Positions 7,774 through 15,389 of a stretch of DNA of 33,266 bases are shown in pieces. The position numbers and the translations under genes were made by a program. Source of the stretch: Planctomycetota bacterium (GTDB lineage: Bacteria; Planctomycetota; UBA11346); contig PLEW01000065.1 of NCBI GenBank assembly GCA_003136555.1, forward strand, positions 1 to 33,266, written 5' to 3'. The first letter of the stretch is position 1; each line of letters begins with the position of its first letter. The notes under the pieces were generated by a model, which made no database searches, had not been told where the DNA came from, and saw nothing but the letters and a program-made list of their open reading frames with translations.

Positions 7774-9080
7774 TTCAGCTCCAAGGGAGCGCTGAGGAAG
7801 CAGTTCTCCAGGTGCGAGCCCACCGTGCGCTTGCCCCACTTGATCCCCTGCCAGGGCGGATTGTCGAAGCCGGTCTCATTGAAGGCGTGCAGCTCGGTCA
7901 TGCCGGCCGGATCGGAAGTCTGGTCCTGCTGGCAGATCTGGTTGGCCTGCTTCCAGATCACGAACATGTTCGTCCCGGGCTGGGTGGCATACAGCGAGTT
8001 GCTCCAGCTCTCGGCCCAGGTGAGCGGCAGCTGCGCACCCGGCATGGCGCCGGGATAGGTCATCATCCAATCGGTCATCGAGGTCGAGGTCAGCGTCTGC
8101 GCGTTGTTGAGGCGGGCATAGGTGCCAGACGCCGCCACGCTGATATAGATGCTGCGCGCATATTGGTAGACCTGGAGCGCCTGGGTCTGGAACGGGTTCG
8201 GGTTGAGGTAGGCATTGGTACCGAATTCGTAGGGTGGCGTGGTCTGCGCTGACGGCGCGCTCGGGATCGGCATCACGGTCGGGGGCTGGAACAGCGCATA
8301 GGCCACCACCAGCGGGTTGCCCCATTTATCGTTCCACGGTTCACGCTGGGCGCGGTCGGTGGTGTAGAGGTCGCGCATGTACTCGTAATGGCCGGACTGC
8401 GCGAGATCGACATAATTGTCGCCCGAGGTGTACTGCCCCGAGTTGGTGGGATCGGTATAGGGCTCGTCGTTGAGCACGTTGGCCGCATGCAGCAGGTTGA
8501 TGGTCTGGTAGGGGCACAGGTTGCGCAGCACGTGGTGCTCGGGCGTCAGCGGGACGGTCGAGGGCGTGAAGGTGCCACCGGTGCTCGGCAGGACCAGCGG
8601 GAACGGCGCCTTGCCCCAGGGGAAGTTGAACAGGTGGTCATCCATGTCGGTGGTCGCAGTGCCGGTCACATAGGCCGTGGTCGGCTGCGCCGCCTCCATG
8701 AACCACTGGCCGAGGTTCGCCGCCGGGAAGGCATCGAAGACCGTGGTCGTGCCGAAGCTGGTGTTGAAGACGCCGGTGGTGTCGAACGCCACCACGCCCT
8801 CGAAGCGCGGGAAGCCCGACTGCGGGGGCGAACCTGCATAGGGAGTCCAGGGGTCCTGCGAGATCACCTGCTTCTGCAGCATGTAGGCGGCCGAGCCCTC
8901 CTGCTGACCGACCTCTGACAACCCCTTGGTCACCGCCTCCATGCGCTGCATGGTCACCAGCTTCATGGCGCTGAACTTGACCGTCGAGACCATGACGATG
9001 GTCAGGCTCGCGAGCAGGGCGATGATGGTGATCACCACCAGGAGCTCGATCATGGTGAAGGCGCGGCGCATGGACGTCAT
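7770..9080 (-). CDS. Large prepilin-like protein D (Ala/Phe cleavage site)
   Basis: A 436-residue protein starting MTSMRRA then FTMIELLVVITIIALLAS. The residue before the predicted cleavage site is alanine (A7/F8), not the usual glycine; glutamate is at mature position 5. It is much longer than a major pilin. The mid-C-terminal part contains PWNDKWGNPLVVAY, which resembles the DPWGNPY segment of GspG-like major pseudopilins. It starts in an ATGA overlap with the upstream prepilin gene and ends in another with the downstream one. The size suggests a minor or tip subunit comparable in role to GspK, but I see no direct homology to it. An in-frame ATG nine bases later is an alternative start. Confidence 0.87.
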   Translation of the reverse strand: MTSMRRAFTMIELLVVITIIALLASLTIVMVSTVKFSAMKLVTMQRMEAVTKGLSEVGQQEGSAAYMLQKQVISQDPWTPYAGSPPQSGFPRFEGVVAFDTTGVFNTSFGTTTVFDAFPAANLGQWFMEAAQPTTAYVTGTATTDMDDHLFNFPWGKAPFPLVLPSTGGTFTPSTVPLTPEHHVLRNLCPYQTINLLHAANVLNDEPYTDPTNSGQYTSGDNYVDLAQSGHYEYMRDLYTTDRAQREPWNDKWGNPLVVAYALFQPPTVMPIPSAPSAQTTPPYEFGTNAYLNPNPFQTQALQVYQYARSIYISVAASGTYARLNNAQTLTSTSMTDWMMTYPGAMPGAQLPLTWAESWSNSLYATQPGTNMFVIWKQANQICQQDQTSDPAGMTELHAFNETGFDNPPWQGIKWGKRTVGSHLENCFLSAPLELK

Positions 9081-10321
9081 TGCTGCTCCTCGACCCGCTG
9101 GACGATGTTGTCCTTCGAACCATCGGTGTCATCGCCGCTCGGGCTCGCTTCCGGATCGCTGCTGTCGAGGATGTGGTTGGGGCCGGGATTGTACTGGAAG
9201 GCCCCATCCGCACCGGCGCTCATCAGGCGGATGCCGCCTTGCGAGGAGATGGTGTAGAGCACCTCGACGCCCCAGGCGTCGTAGATCGCCAGCCCTGGAA
9301 GACGGTAATGCACCCAGATGCCGCCGCCGCCGCCGCCGGCGCCGCTGGCGAGGCTGAAGTTCTGGGTGTTGGTGCCGGTATAGTCCGCGACCCCGCCGGT
9401 GACGTAGACGCAGCCCGGCTGCCAGGTGGTCGCCGGCTTGGCGTCGGTATAGAGCATCGGCAGCTGGGTGGTGTCCGCGGACAAGCCGCTGGGCGGCGTG
9501 CCTGACGAGGTGATGTTCTTCGGGTTGATCGGATTGCGGAAGGCGTTGTCCGAGTTCGTCAGCGTGGTGCCTCCGGACATGTTGGCGGCGGTGGTGGGAT
9601 CGGCCGAGTGCAGGGCATTGAGGCTGCTCAGCTCGGCCTGCACATTGCTCGAGCCGAAGACGTAGTCGATGGCCTGCTTGTTGGACAGCGGATGGCCGAA
9701 GGTCGGATCGACATCCTGGTTGTCGGTCGGGATGGTGTATTGCTGCAGCGCCGCGGTGGTCAGGGTGGGGTAGAGCGTCGCCGACAGGCTCGGCTGGCCC
9801 TGGAGCGGCTTGGGCAGGAGGATGTACTTGGTGACGCGCTTCTGCAGCGCGCCGAGGGTGCCGATGTATTCGCGCTTCATGCCGAAGAGCAGGTAGGAGG
9901 CCTGGTCGGCGTAGAGATCGCTGGGCAGCAGCAGATCGTTGGCGCTCGAGTTGCCGGAACCGCCTGGCAGCTGGGTGGTGCTGAGCAGCCCTTCCAGCGC
10001 CACCGAGGCGGTGTCCAGCGCCGTTCCCGCATTGACCGAGCCGGGAGCGTCGTTCGGCGGAGTGAAGCGCTTGAACTGGAAGCGCGGAGCGCGCGAGCCG
10101 GCCAGCGGATGCTCGACCGGGCTTACCGAGCCGCCCTTGCTGGCGATGGTCAGGTTGATGCCTTTGCTCACCGCAGCGAGGATGGTGCGGGTCTTCTCGC
10201 GCTTCGAGCCGATGCCCAGCGCCTGGGCACCGGTGAGGATGAGCGCGGCGAGCACGGAGATGATGGCGATAACCACCAGCATCTCGATCAAGGTGAAGGC
10301 CTGGCGGGAACGATGCGGCAT
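9077..10321 (-). CDS. GspG-like prepilin protein C (Ala/Phe cleavage site)
   Basis: A 414-residue protein beginning MPHRSRQA then FTLIEMLVVIAIISVLAA, with predicted cleavage at A8/F9 and glutamate at mature position 5. Towards the C-terminus it carries IYDAWGVEVLY and RLMSAGADG followed by an Asp/Gly-rich stretch, resembling the DPWG...SxGADG calcium-binding end of GspG-type major pseudopilins. It has a run of six or more glycines encoded by a GCC repeat near 9330. It lies 37 bases downstream of the GspH/FimT-like gene and overlaps the following gene by ATGA. A start far upstream is possible in the frame but would overlap the previous gene and precede the signal by over 100 residues, so I reject it. 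Confidence 0.87.
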   Translation of the reverse strand: MPHRSRQAFTLIEMLVVIAIISVLAALILTGAQALGIGSKREKTRTILAAVSKGINLTIASKGGSVSPVEHPLAGSRAPRFQFKRFTPPNDAPGSVNAGTALDTASVALEGLLSTTQLPGGSGNSSANDLLLPSDLYADQASYLLFGMKREYIGTLGALQKRVTKYILLPKPLQGQPSLSATLYPTLTTAALQQYTIPTDNQDVDPTFGHPLSNKQAIDYVFGSSNVQAELSSLNALHSADPTTAANMSGGTTLTNSDNAFRNPINPKNITSSGTPPSGLSADTTQLPMLYTDAKPATTWQPGCVYVTGGVADYTGTNTQNFSLASGAGGGGGGIWVHYRLPGLAIYDAWGVEVLYTISSQGGIRLMSAGADGAFQYNPGPNHILDSSDPEASPSGDDTDGSKDNIVQRVEEQQ

Positions 10322-10358
10322 GGAGGCGTCCAGCTGGGGTGGTCGGGCCGCGGTCAGG

Positions 10359-11060
10359 TCAGAAGAGATCTTGGGCATTGGCCAACCCGACGCTGTAGAT
10401 CGACAGCGCGACGCAGTACTGCTGGTCCAGCGAACAGACGCCGAAGACCGTCGGCCCGATGGTGGCGATCGCCGGCGTCCCGGTGGCGGTATTGGCCGGG
10501 ATGCTCGGGGTTCCGACATTGCCCAGGGTGGTCGAGGTGGCGCCGCTGGCGATGACGAATCCGGTGCGGTACTGGTAGTACCAGGCGACCACCGTACCGG
10601 GCTGCTGCAGGGTATAGACGGCCTTGGACCCCGGACCGCCGCCGCCGGAGATGGCGTTGAAGGGCATGACATTGGCGTTGAAGGTCTGCTTGCTGACATA
10701 CTGGTTGGTGTTGTACTGCGTGGTCAAGCCGATGGATGAGGCATTCATGCTGCCGGCAGGCACGGTATCGTAGATCAGCACCGCGTAGGCCGATCCGCTG
10801 CTCGGCACGACCACCGCGACGCCGTAGTACAAGGCCACGGTGGGCGGCCCCGAACGGGTGCGGGCCAGCTGACGCGCCTGCGAGGCGACGCGCATGATGG
10901 AATTGGCGGCATCATGGACGCGGCCTTTGCGGATCGCCGGGTAGATGCTCGGCACCGTCATCGCCACCAGCAGGATGACGATCGAGATCACCACCATCAG
11001 CTCGATGGCGGTGAAGCCGCTGCGTGCGCCAGGACGCCGGTGGAGCTCAGTTCGAACCAT
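10359..11060 (-). CDS. GspH/FimT-like prepilin protein B (Gly/Phe cleavage site)
   Basis: A 233-residue protein with the prepilin signal MVRTELHRRPGARSG then FTAIELMVVISIVILLVAMT (cleavage G15/F16, glutamate at mature position 5). The first helix continues into SIMRVASQARQLARTRSGPP, the arrangement of GspH/FimT minor pseudopilins, where the helix is followed by a beta-rich domain with VALYYGVAVVV. The ATG lies inside the end of the previous gene (14-base overlap), again indicating coupling. Family placement as GspH/FimT-like is from the helix-to-sheet pattern and is less certain than its being a prepilin. Confidence 0.87.
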   Translation of the reverse strand: MVRTELHRRPGARSGFTAIELMVVISIVILLVAMTVPSIYPAIRKGRVHDAANSIMRVASQARQLARTRSGPPTVALYYGVAVVVPSSGSAYAVLIYDTVPAGSMNASSIGLTTQYNTNQYVSKQTFNANVMPFNAISGGGGPGSKAVYTLQQPGTVVAWYYQYRTGFVIASGATSTTLGNVGTPSIPANTATGTPAIATIGPTVFGVCSLDQQYCVALSIYSVGLANAQDLF

Positions 11061-11835
11061 AGGTCGCCCAGCTCTTGAGGTCGTCAGCGGTATCATCGGT
11101 CATGTCCGGACCCGCAGACCACACGCCGAACCAGGCGGAGCCGTAGGTATTGGCGGCGAAGGCGATGCGCAGCGGCTGCTTCCAGCTGTCGATCGGCTGG
11201 TGCTTGGAGTTGACGAAGCGGTGGTCGATCGAGGGCTGGCACATGTCGTAGAAGCCGGAGTAGCCGGATACCCACAGGCCGTAGGCCTTGGCGGGGTTGT
11301 TGGCGAAGAAGCTCGCATTCGGCAGCATGCCATCGCGATTGTCCACCTTCGGTTCCCCATCGAGGGTGGTCAGACCGCTGCCGCCGAGCGACTTGGAGGT
11401 GTCGTTGGTCAGGGTGGGGTTGGGCGGGGTGCCATCGATCGAATCGTACTTCTTGCCCAGGCTCGGGTTGTGGGCATTGATCAGGCAGTCGGGCTGGTTG
11501 GTATTGCTCGGATCGTTGGGGTTGGCGCCGTTGAGGTCCCACAGGTACATGGTGTGGGTGGTCGGCTGGCCGTTGGTGAGCACCAGGGTCGGGGTGCCGC
11601 CGGGGGTCGACGGCGCCGTCATGTCGCACCAGCTCCAGGTCTTCTGCCCGTAGGTGGTGATCGCCGCGGCCACCGCCTGGACCAGCGTCTGGGTCGCACC
11701 GATGTCAACCTGGCGCTTGATGAACTTGTAGGCCGGGAAGCCCATGGCCGCGAGCACCGCCATCACCGAGATCACGACGATCAGCTCGAGCAGGGTGAAG
11801 GCCCTGCGATTCCGCTGCCAGCCAGGCTTGACCAT
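11047..11835 (-). CDS. GspG-like prepilin protein A (Ala/Phe cleavage site)
   Basis: A 262-residue protein: MVKPGWQRNRRA then FTLLELIVVISVMAVLAAMG, cleaved at A12/F13, glutamate at mature position 5. The C-terminus has SWKQPLRIAFAAN and GVWSAGPDMTDDTADDLKSW, close to the 'SxGxDGxxxTxDDIxSW' ending of GspG-type subunits. It is the first prepilin of the cluster, its ATG two bases after the stop of the anti-sigma-like gene. A GTG at 11847 could add four residues. Two features of the mature protein, the Asp-rich C-terminus and the single cysteine pair, suggest a folded extracytoplasmic domain stabilised by calcium; that is inference from the family. Confidence 0.88.
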   Translation of the reverse strand: MVKPGWQRNRRAFTLLELIVVISVMAVLAAMGFPAYKFIKRQVDIGATQTLVQAVAAAITTYGQKTWSWCDMTAPSTPGGTPTLVLTNGQPTTHTMYLWDLNGANPNDPSNTNQPDCLINAHNPSLGKKYDSIDGTPPNPTLTNDTSKSLGGSGLTTLDGEPKVDNRDGMLPNASFFANNPAKAYGLWVSGYSGFYDMCQPSIDHRFVNSKHQPIDSWKQPLRIAFAANTYGSAWFGVWSAGPDMTDDTADDLKSWATYGSN

Positions 11836-11837
11836 GC

Positions 11838-12383
11838 TCAACCCCACAGACCGACAACGTGACTGCCACCGATCAGCAGGGCAAGACCCAATACGCGGCA
11901 GACCAGCACGTCCCCGTCACCCACTGCGAGGCGACGGCGCATCAGCCGCGAAAACACGCTGGCTTCGAGCTGCACCAGGGGACGGGCGGCGAGCACCAGG
12001 GCGATGCCGGCGATGCCGCAGACCAGGGCGACCAGGTTGGTCAGCAGCGACTCCCGCAGGTGCTCGGTCAGCGCCGAACCCATGATGATCGCCCCCAGCG
12101 CCACGCAGCCCACCAGCAGGTGGCCCACGCTCAGGCGGACCTGGCGCTTCGGCGGACGTTGGGGCAGGAGCTGCATGGCCGCCTGCACCAGCCCGGAGGG
12201 CGAGCGGTTGGCGTGGCGGATGTCCTGGGCGTGCTGGAGCAGCATCTGGTCGAGGGCCTCGAGCCGCTTGGCCTGCGCCTGCACCTCGGTGCTGGTCGCC
12301 AACAGCCGCTCGGCACCGACTGCTTCGGCCCGGGTGGCCTCACCGTCCTGGTAACGCTGGAGCAATCGTAGATCAGCTGACAT
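11838..12383 (-). CDS. Membrane protein with anti-sigma-factor-like N-terminus
   Basis: A 181-residue protein and first gene of the prepilin cluster. The N-terminal segment MSADLRLLQRYQDGEATRAE with a following helical region looks like the 'RYLDGELSxEE' start of transmembrane anti-sigma factors, but the HxxxCxxC zinc motif is absent. Three hydrophobic segments follow at about 86-104, 114-133 and 159-179. No sigma factor gene is adjacent. GAGGT lies seven bases before the ATG. It may set the expression of the cluster or act as an assembly platform component (a role usually filled by GspF/PilC-like proteins, to which I see no similarity). The function is unknown; the anti-sigma resemblance rests only on a short N-terminal pattern. 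Confidence 0.78.
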   Translation of the reverse strand: MSADLRLLQRYQDGEATRAEAVGAERLLATSTEVQAQAKRLEALDQMLLQHAQDIRHANRSPSGLVQAAMQLLPQRPPKRQVRLSVGHLLVGCVALGAIIMGSALTEHLRESLLTNLVALVCGIAGIALVLAARPLVQLEASVFSRLMRRRLAVGDGDVLVCRVLGLALLIGGSHVVGLWG

Positions 12384-12769
12384 AACAACCACCTCGTGTG
12401 CCACTACCAGGACGTCCTGGTGAGTACCAAACCGGACAGGCGCGCAGCAGTTTCCCATTCCAGTCTAGGGCCGAGGGCAGCTACGCAAGGGTCTGCCTCA
12501 TTGTCGCTTATGCCCTCGAGCGCCAAGCACTCCCCCGCCACCCCTCCCGCGACGAGGGGCGCATTCCTGCCACCGGCTGGCCGCCCCGCAGGCGCCGTGC
12601 CGAGAACGGACACAACCGTCAGTCGACCACGCCACTCAGGGCACCCCACCCCACGCCCAGCTCCCCACAGCAGAAGATCAGCGAGGCGGGCACCGCCTTG
12701 CGCCCGCCACGCAGTGGCCAGACTGGGGTTTGCGAACGCGGCAGCGCCCTGCCACCCGGTCGCAGTCGC
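12384..12769. other. 386-base divergent intergenic region
   Basis: Between the prepilin cluster (minus) and the MFS gene (plus). It holds the 16-bp palindrome at 12406-12421 and a weaker 8-bp inverted repeat (CGAGGGCA 12472-12479 with TGCCCTCG 12511-12518). Reading frames cross it but show no protein-like composition and no ribosome-binding site. I cannot place a convincing promoter for either side. Confidence 0.6.
12406..12421. promoter_or_regulatory. Perfect 16-bp palindrome upstream of the prepilin cluster
   Basis: ACCAGGACGTCCTGGT is its own reverse complement. It lies 23-38 bases upstream of the first ATG of the prepilin cluster, overlapping or just before the ribosome-binding site. As DNA it could be an operator; as RNA it could fold into six base pairs closed by ACGT. 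Confidence 0.5.
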
Positions 12770-14218
12770 ATGAGCGCTCCGCTTCCTCCTCGTCCCGGCT
12801 GGCTGTCAGGCAGCATGCTCCGCCAGGGCATGGCCATCTCCGTCTATGAGGGCATCGTCGTCGGCGGCATGCTGGCCACCTGCGAGATGTTCCTGGTGCC
12901 CTTGCTGCAGAATCGCCTCGATGCCTCGGCGAGCGAGATCGGCCTGCTGACCGTCGTGCCGATGATCGCCTTCGCGCTGATGGGCCCGGTGGTCAGTCCG
13001 CTGATCCGCTCGATGGGCGGCAACAAGCGCTGCGTGCTCATCACCAGCGTCTTCCAGATCCTCTGCCTGTTCCTGCTCAGCATCCCCCTGCACCATCGCC
13101 ATGCGCCCTGGGCGGTGCCCACCGCCCTGGCGCTGTCCATCGGCATCACCTTCGTCGGCGGTGTCGGCGGCCCGGCCTGGCTGAGCTGGATGGGCAGCCT
13201 GGTGCCGCGGCGGCTGCAGGGACGCTATGTCGGCTACCGCAACCGTCTGGTCATCCTCAGCAAATTGGCCTTCGCCGCCGGCTTGACAGGAGTCATCGCC
13301 CTGCTGCCGGAGGATCAGGGACTGTGGGGGTTGCAGATCGTCCTGGTGGTGGGCGCCCTATCGCGCACCGCCAGCCTGGTGCTACTGGCACGCCAGCCCG
13401 AGCCGGAACCGCGCCCGACTCACTCGAGCGCCGATTCGCAGCATCTCGCCGCCAGCGGCGGCATGATGCACTTCCTGCGCAACCTGACCCGCTCCGAGAT
13501 GGGACGCTGGACCATCGTCTGGGCCATGCTCCAGTTCGGCGTGGCGCTATCGGGCCCTTACCTGGTCAGCTACATGATCGCCGCCGGCCCAGAAGGGCTG
13601 AATCTCAGCGCCTGGCCCTACTTCGTGCTCCTCTACACCGCCACCGTGACGCGCCTGGCGGTGATGCCCTTCGTCGGCCGGCTGATCGAGCTCTACGGCC
13701 CGTCCGCGATGTTGCGGGTGGCGGTCGCCGGCATCGTCCTCATCCCCATCCCCTGGGCCCTCAGCCGCACGCTCAGCGTGCTGGTGGTCAGCGAGATGTT
13801 CAGCGGCCTGTGCTGGTGCATCGCCGAGATCGCGGTGGGCGTGCTGCTGTTCAGCTGCCACCGCCATCCCACCCATCGCGCCCGCCTTATCGGCTACCAC
13901 CAATCGGTGGTCACCCTGGCGGGCATGCTCGCCGCCCTAACCGGCAGCCTGCTGCTGGCCAGGGACGCAACACCGGTAGCGCATGAGACCGTCGGCCACC
14001 TGCTGCCGGCGATCGGCGGCAGCCCCTATCACAGCCTGTTCCTGCTCGGGGCGGCGGCGCGGCTGCCCGCACTGCTTTTCGCCTGGAAGCTGCTGCCGAC
14101 CCTGCGCCCGCTGCGCGACGATGAGCATCAGGACCTGTGGAGCACCCTGCCCGGGACGACCATGGCGCTGAGCGTCGGCCGTGGCCTGATCGGCTACTTC
14201 CGGCGCCCCGAAGAGTGA
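12770..14218 (+). CDS. Major facilitator superfamily transporter
   Basis: A 482-residue integral membrane protein with about 12 hydrophobic segments. Between segments 4 and 5 is GPAWLSWMGSLVPRRLQGRY followed by VGYRNRL, the 'PxxRGRYFGxR' type loop of MFS proteins found widely in planctomycetes and other bacteria. A central hydrophilic loop (around residues 205-230, QPEPEPRPTHSSADS) separates the two six-helix halves. The substrate cannot be inferred. The ATG at 12770 has no evident ribosome-binding site; an in-frame ATG at 12815 (four bases after CAGG) is an alternative and starts just before the first helix. It lies 73 bases upstream of hisC and may be co-transcribed with it. Confidence 0.86.
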   Translation: MSAPLPPRPGWLSGSMLRQGMAISVYEGIVVGGMLATCEMFLVPLLQNRLDASASEIGLLTVVPMIAFALMGPVVSPLIRSMGGNKRCVLITSVFQILCLFLLSIPLHHRHAPWAVPTALALSIGITFVGGVGGPAWLSWMGSLVPRRLQGRYVGYRNRLVILSKLAFAAGLTGVIALLPEDQGLWGLQIVLVVGALSRTASLVLLARQPEPEPRPTHSSADSQHLAASGGMMHFLRNLTRSEMGRWTIVWAMLQFGVALSGPYLVSYMIAAGPEGLNLSAWPYFVLLYTATVTRLAVMPFVGRLIELYGPSAMLRVAVAGIVLIPIPWALSRTLSVLVVSEMFSGLCWCIAEIAVGVLLFSCHRHPTHRARLIGYHQSVVTLAGMLAALTGSLLLARDATPVAHETVGHLLPAIGGSPYHSLFLLGAAARLPALLFAWKLLPTLRPLRDDEHQDLWSTLPGTTMALSVGRGLIGYFRRPEE

Positions 14219-14291
14219 TTGCCGCGCGCGTGCGGCACGGCACGCCCTTGCCCCCCTCTGGCGCTGGCGATACCGTGGGCGCAGTGCGCCT

Positions 14292-15389
14292 ATGAGCTCC
14301 ATCAAACCCAGCACCGGCAACCATCCGCTGAACGCCTCCGCCAGCCGCCATCTGCGCGCCGAGGTGGTGGCGATGTCCGCCTACACCCCCGGCGAGCAGG
14401 TGCTGGACTGCATCAAGCTCAATACCAATGAATGCGCCTGGGGGCCATCGCCAGCGGTGCTCGAGGCCCTGCGCTCGTGCGGGGCGGACGCCCTGCGGCT
14501 GTATCCGGACCCGCTGTCGCGCCGTCTGCGCGAGCTCAGCGCCGAGCGCTACCAGGTCGCCTACGACGAGGTGCTCGCCGGCAACGGCTCGGATGACTGC
14601 CTGACGATGATCTACCGCGCCTTCCTCGGCGCCGGCGACCTGGTGGCGACCCCGTCCCCCACCTACGGGCTCTATGACACCCTGGCCAGCATCCAGGGCT
14701 CTGCGATCGAGCACCTGGACTACCTGCCCGACTGGCAGCTGCCGCGCAACCTCGCCCGCGTGGGGTCAAAGCTGGTGATCGTCGCCAACCCCAACAACCC
14801 CTCTGCCACCCTGACGCCAGTGTCCGAGCTGCGGCGGCTCGCCGATGCGCACGATGGCATCCTGGTGGTCGACGAGGCCTATGTCGACTTCGCCCTGGGA
14901 GCCGGACTGGATGCCAGCCTGCTGCCGCATCTGCACCAGCACCCCAACCTGATCGTGCTGCGCACCTTCTCCAAGAGCTACAGCCTGGCGGGAGCCCGCC
15001 TGGGGCTGCTGTTCGCCCATCGCGACCTGGTCGGCCAGCTGCTCAAGGTCAAGGACAGCTACAACGTCAATGCCCTGACCCAGGCGCTCGGCTGCGCCGC
15101 GATCGGCGACCGCGACTACCACCGCGAACTGGTGGCGCGCACCCTCAGCGAGCGCCAGCGCCTCGAGCAGTCCTTGAAGCGGTTCGGCTGGAGCTGGCCG
15201 GCGAGCGCGGCGAACTTCCTGCTGGTCGAGGTCGGCGCGCGCGCGGGAGAGCTCTACCGGGCGCTCAAGGCGCGCAAGGTGCTGGTGCGCTGGTGGGACC
15301 GCCCGGAACTTGCCACCAAGCTGCGCATCACCGTCGGACGCAGCGAGCACACCGAGCAGCTGGTGCGCTTGCTCGAGGAGCTCCGGTGA
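14292..15389 (+). CDS. hisC: Histidinol-phosphate aminotransferase
   Basis: PLP-dependent aminotransferase that converts imidazole acetol phosphate and glutamate to L-histidinol phosphate. The 365 residues begin with the substrate-binding region IKLNTNECAWGPSP, then have NGSDDCL (cofactor phosphate), NPNNPSATL at 166-174, VVDEAYVDF at 192-200 and the Schiff-base lysine in TFSKSYSLAG (K228), followed by ARLGLLF. Length is normal for the family. The start is ATG without an obvious ribosome-binding site. The stop codon overlaps the GTG of dxr (GTGA), so the two are probably coupled. Some family members act on aromatic keto acids as well; the sequence does not exclude this. Confidence 0.94.
   Translation: MSSIKPSTGNHPLNASASRHLRAEVVAMSAYTPGEQVLDCIKLNTNECAWGPSPAVLEALRSCGADALRLYPDPLSRRLRELSAERYQVAYDEVLAGNGSDDCLTMIYRAFLGAGDLVATPSPTYGLYDTLASIQGSAIEHLDYLPDWQLPRNLARVGSKLVIVANPNNPSATLTPVSELRRLADAHDGILVVDEAYVDFALGAGLDASLLPHLHQHPNLIVLRTFSKSYSLAGARLGLLFAHRDLVGQLLKVKDSYNVNALTQALGCAAIGDRDYHRELVARTLSERQRLEQSLKRFGWSWPASAANFLLVEVGARAGELYRALKARKVLVRWWDRPELATKLRITVGRSEHTEQLVRLLEELR

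Noticed and set aside
6052-8058. Long plus-strand frame (668 codons) across the Wzy_C and prepilin genes
   Set aside because: Composition (Gln/Gly/Arg/Ala without motifs) is that of an antisense shadow; it crosses the ends of several real genes.
9325-9350. GCC-repeat (six or so units) as a microsatellite of interest
   Set aside because: It encodes a short glycine run in the pseudopilin and is no more than a low-complexity coding stretch.
12472-12518. 8-bp inverted repeat CGAGGGCA...TGCCCTCG with a 31-base loop as a terminator or operator
   Set aside because: Arms are far apart and there is no T-tract; repeats of this size are expected by chance in GC-rich DNA.
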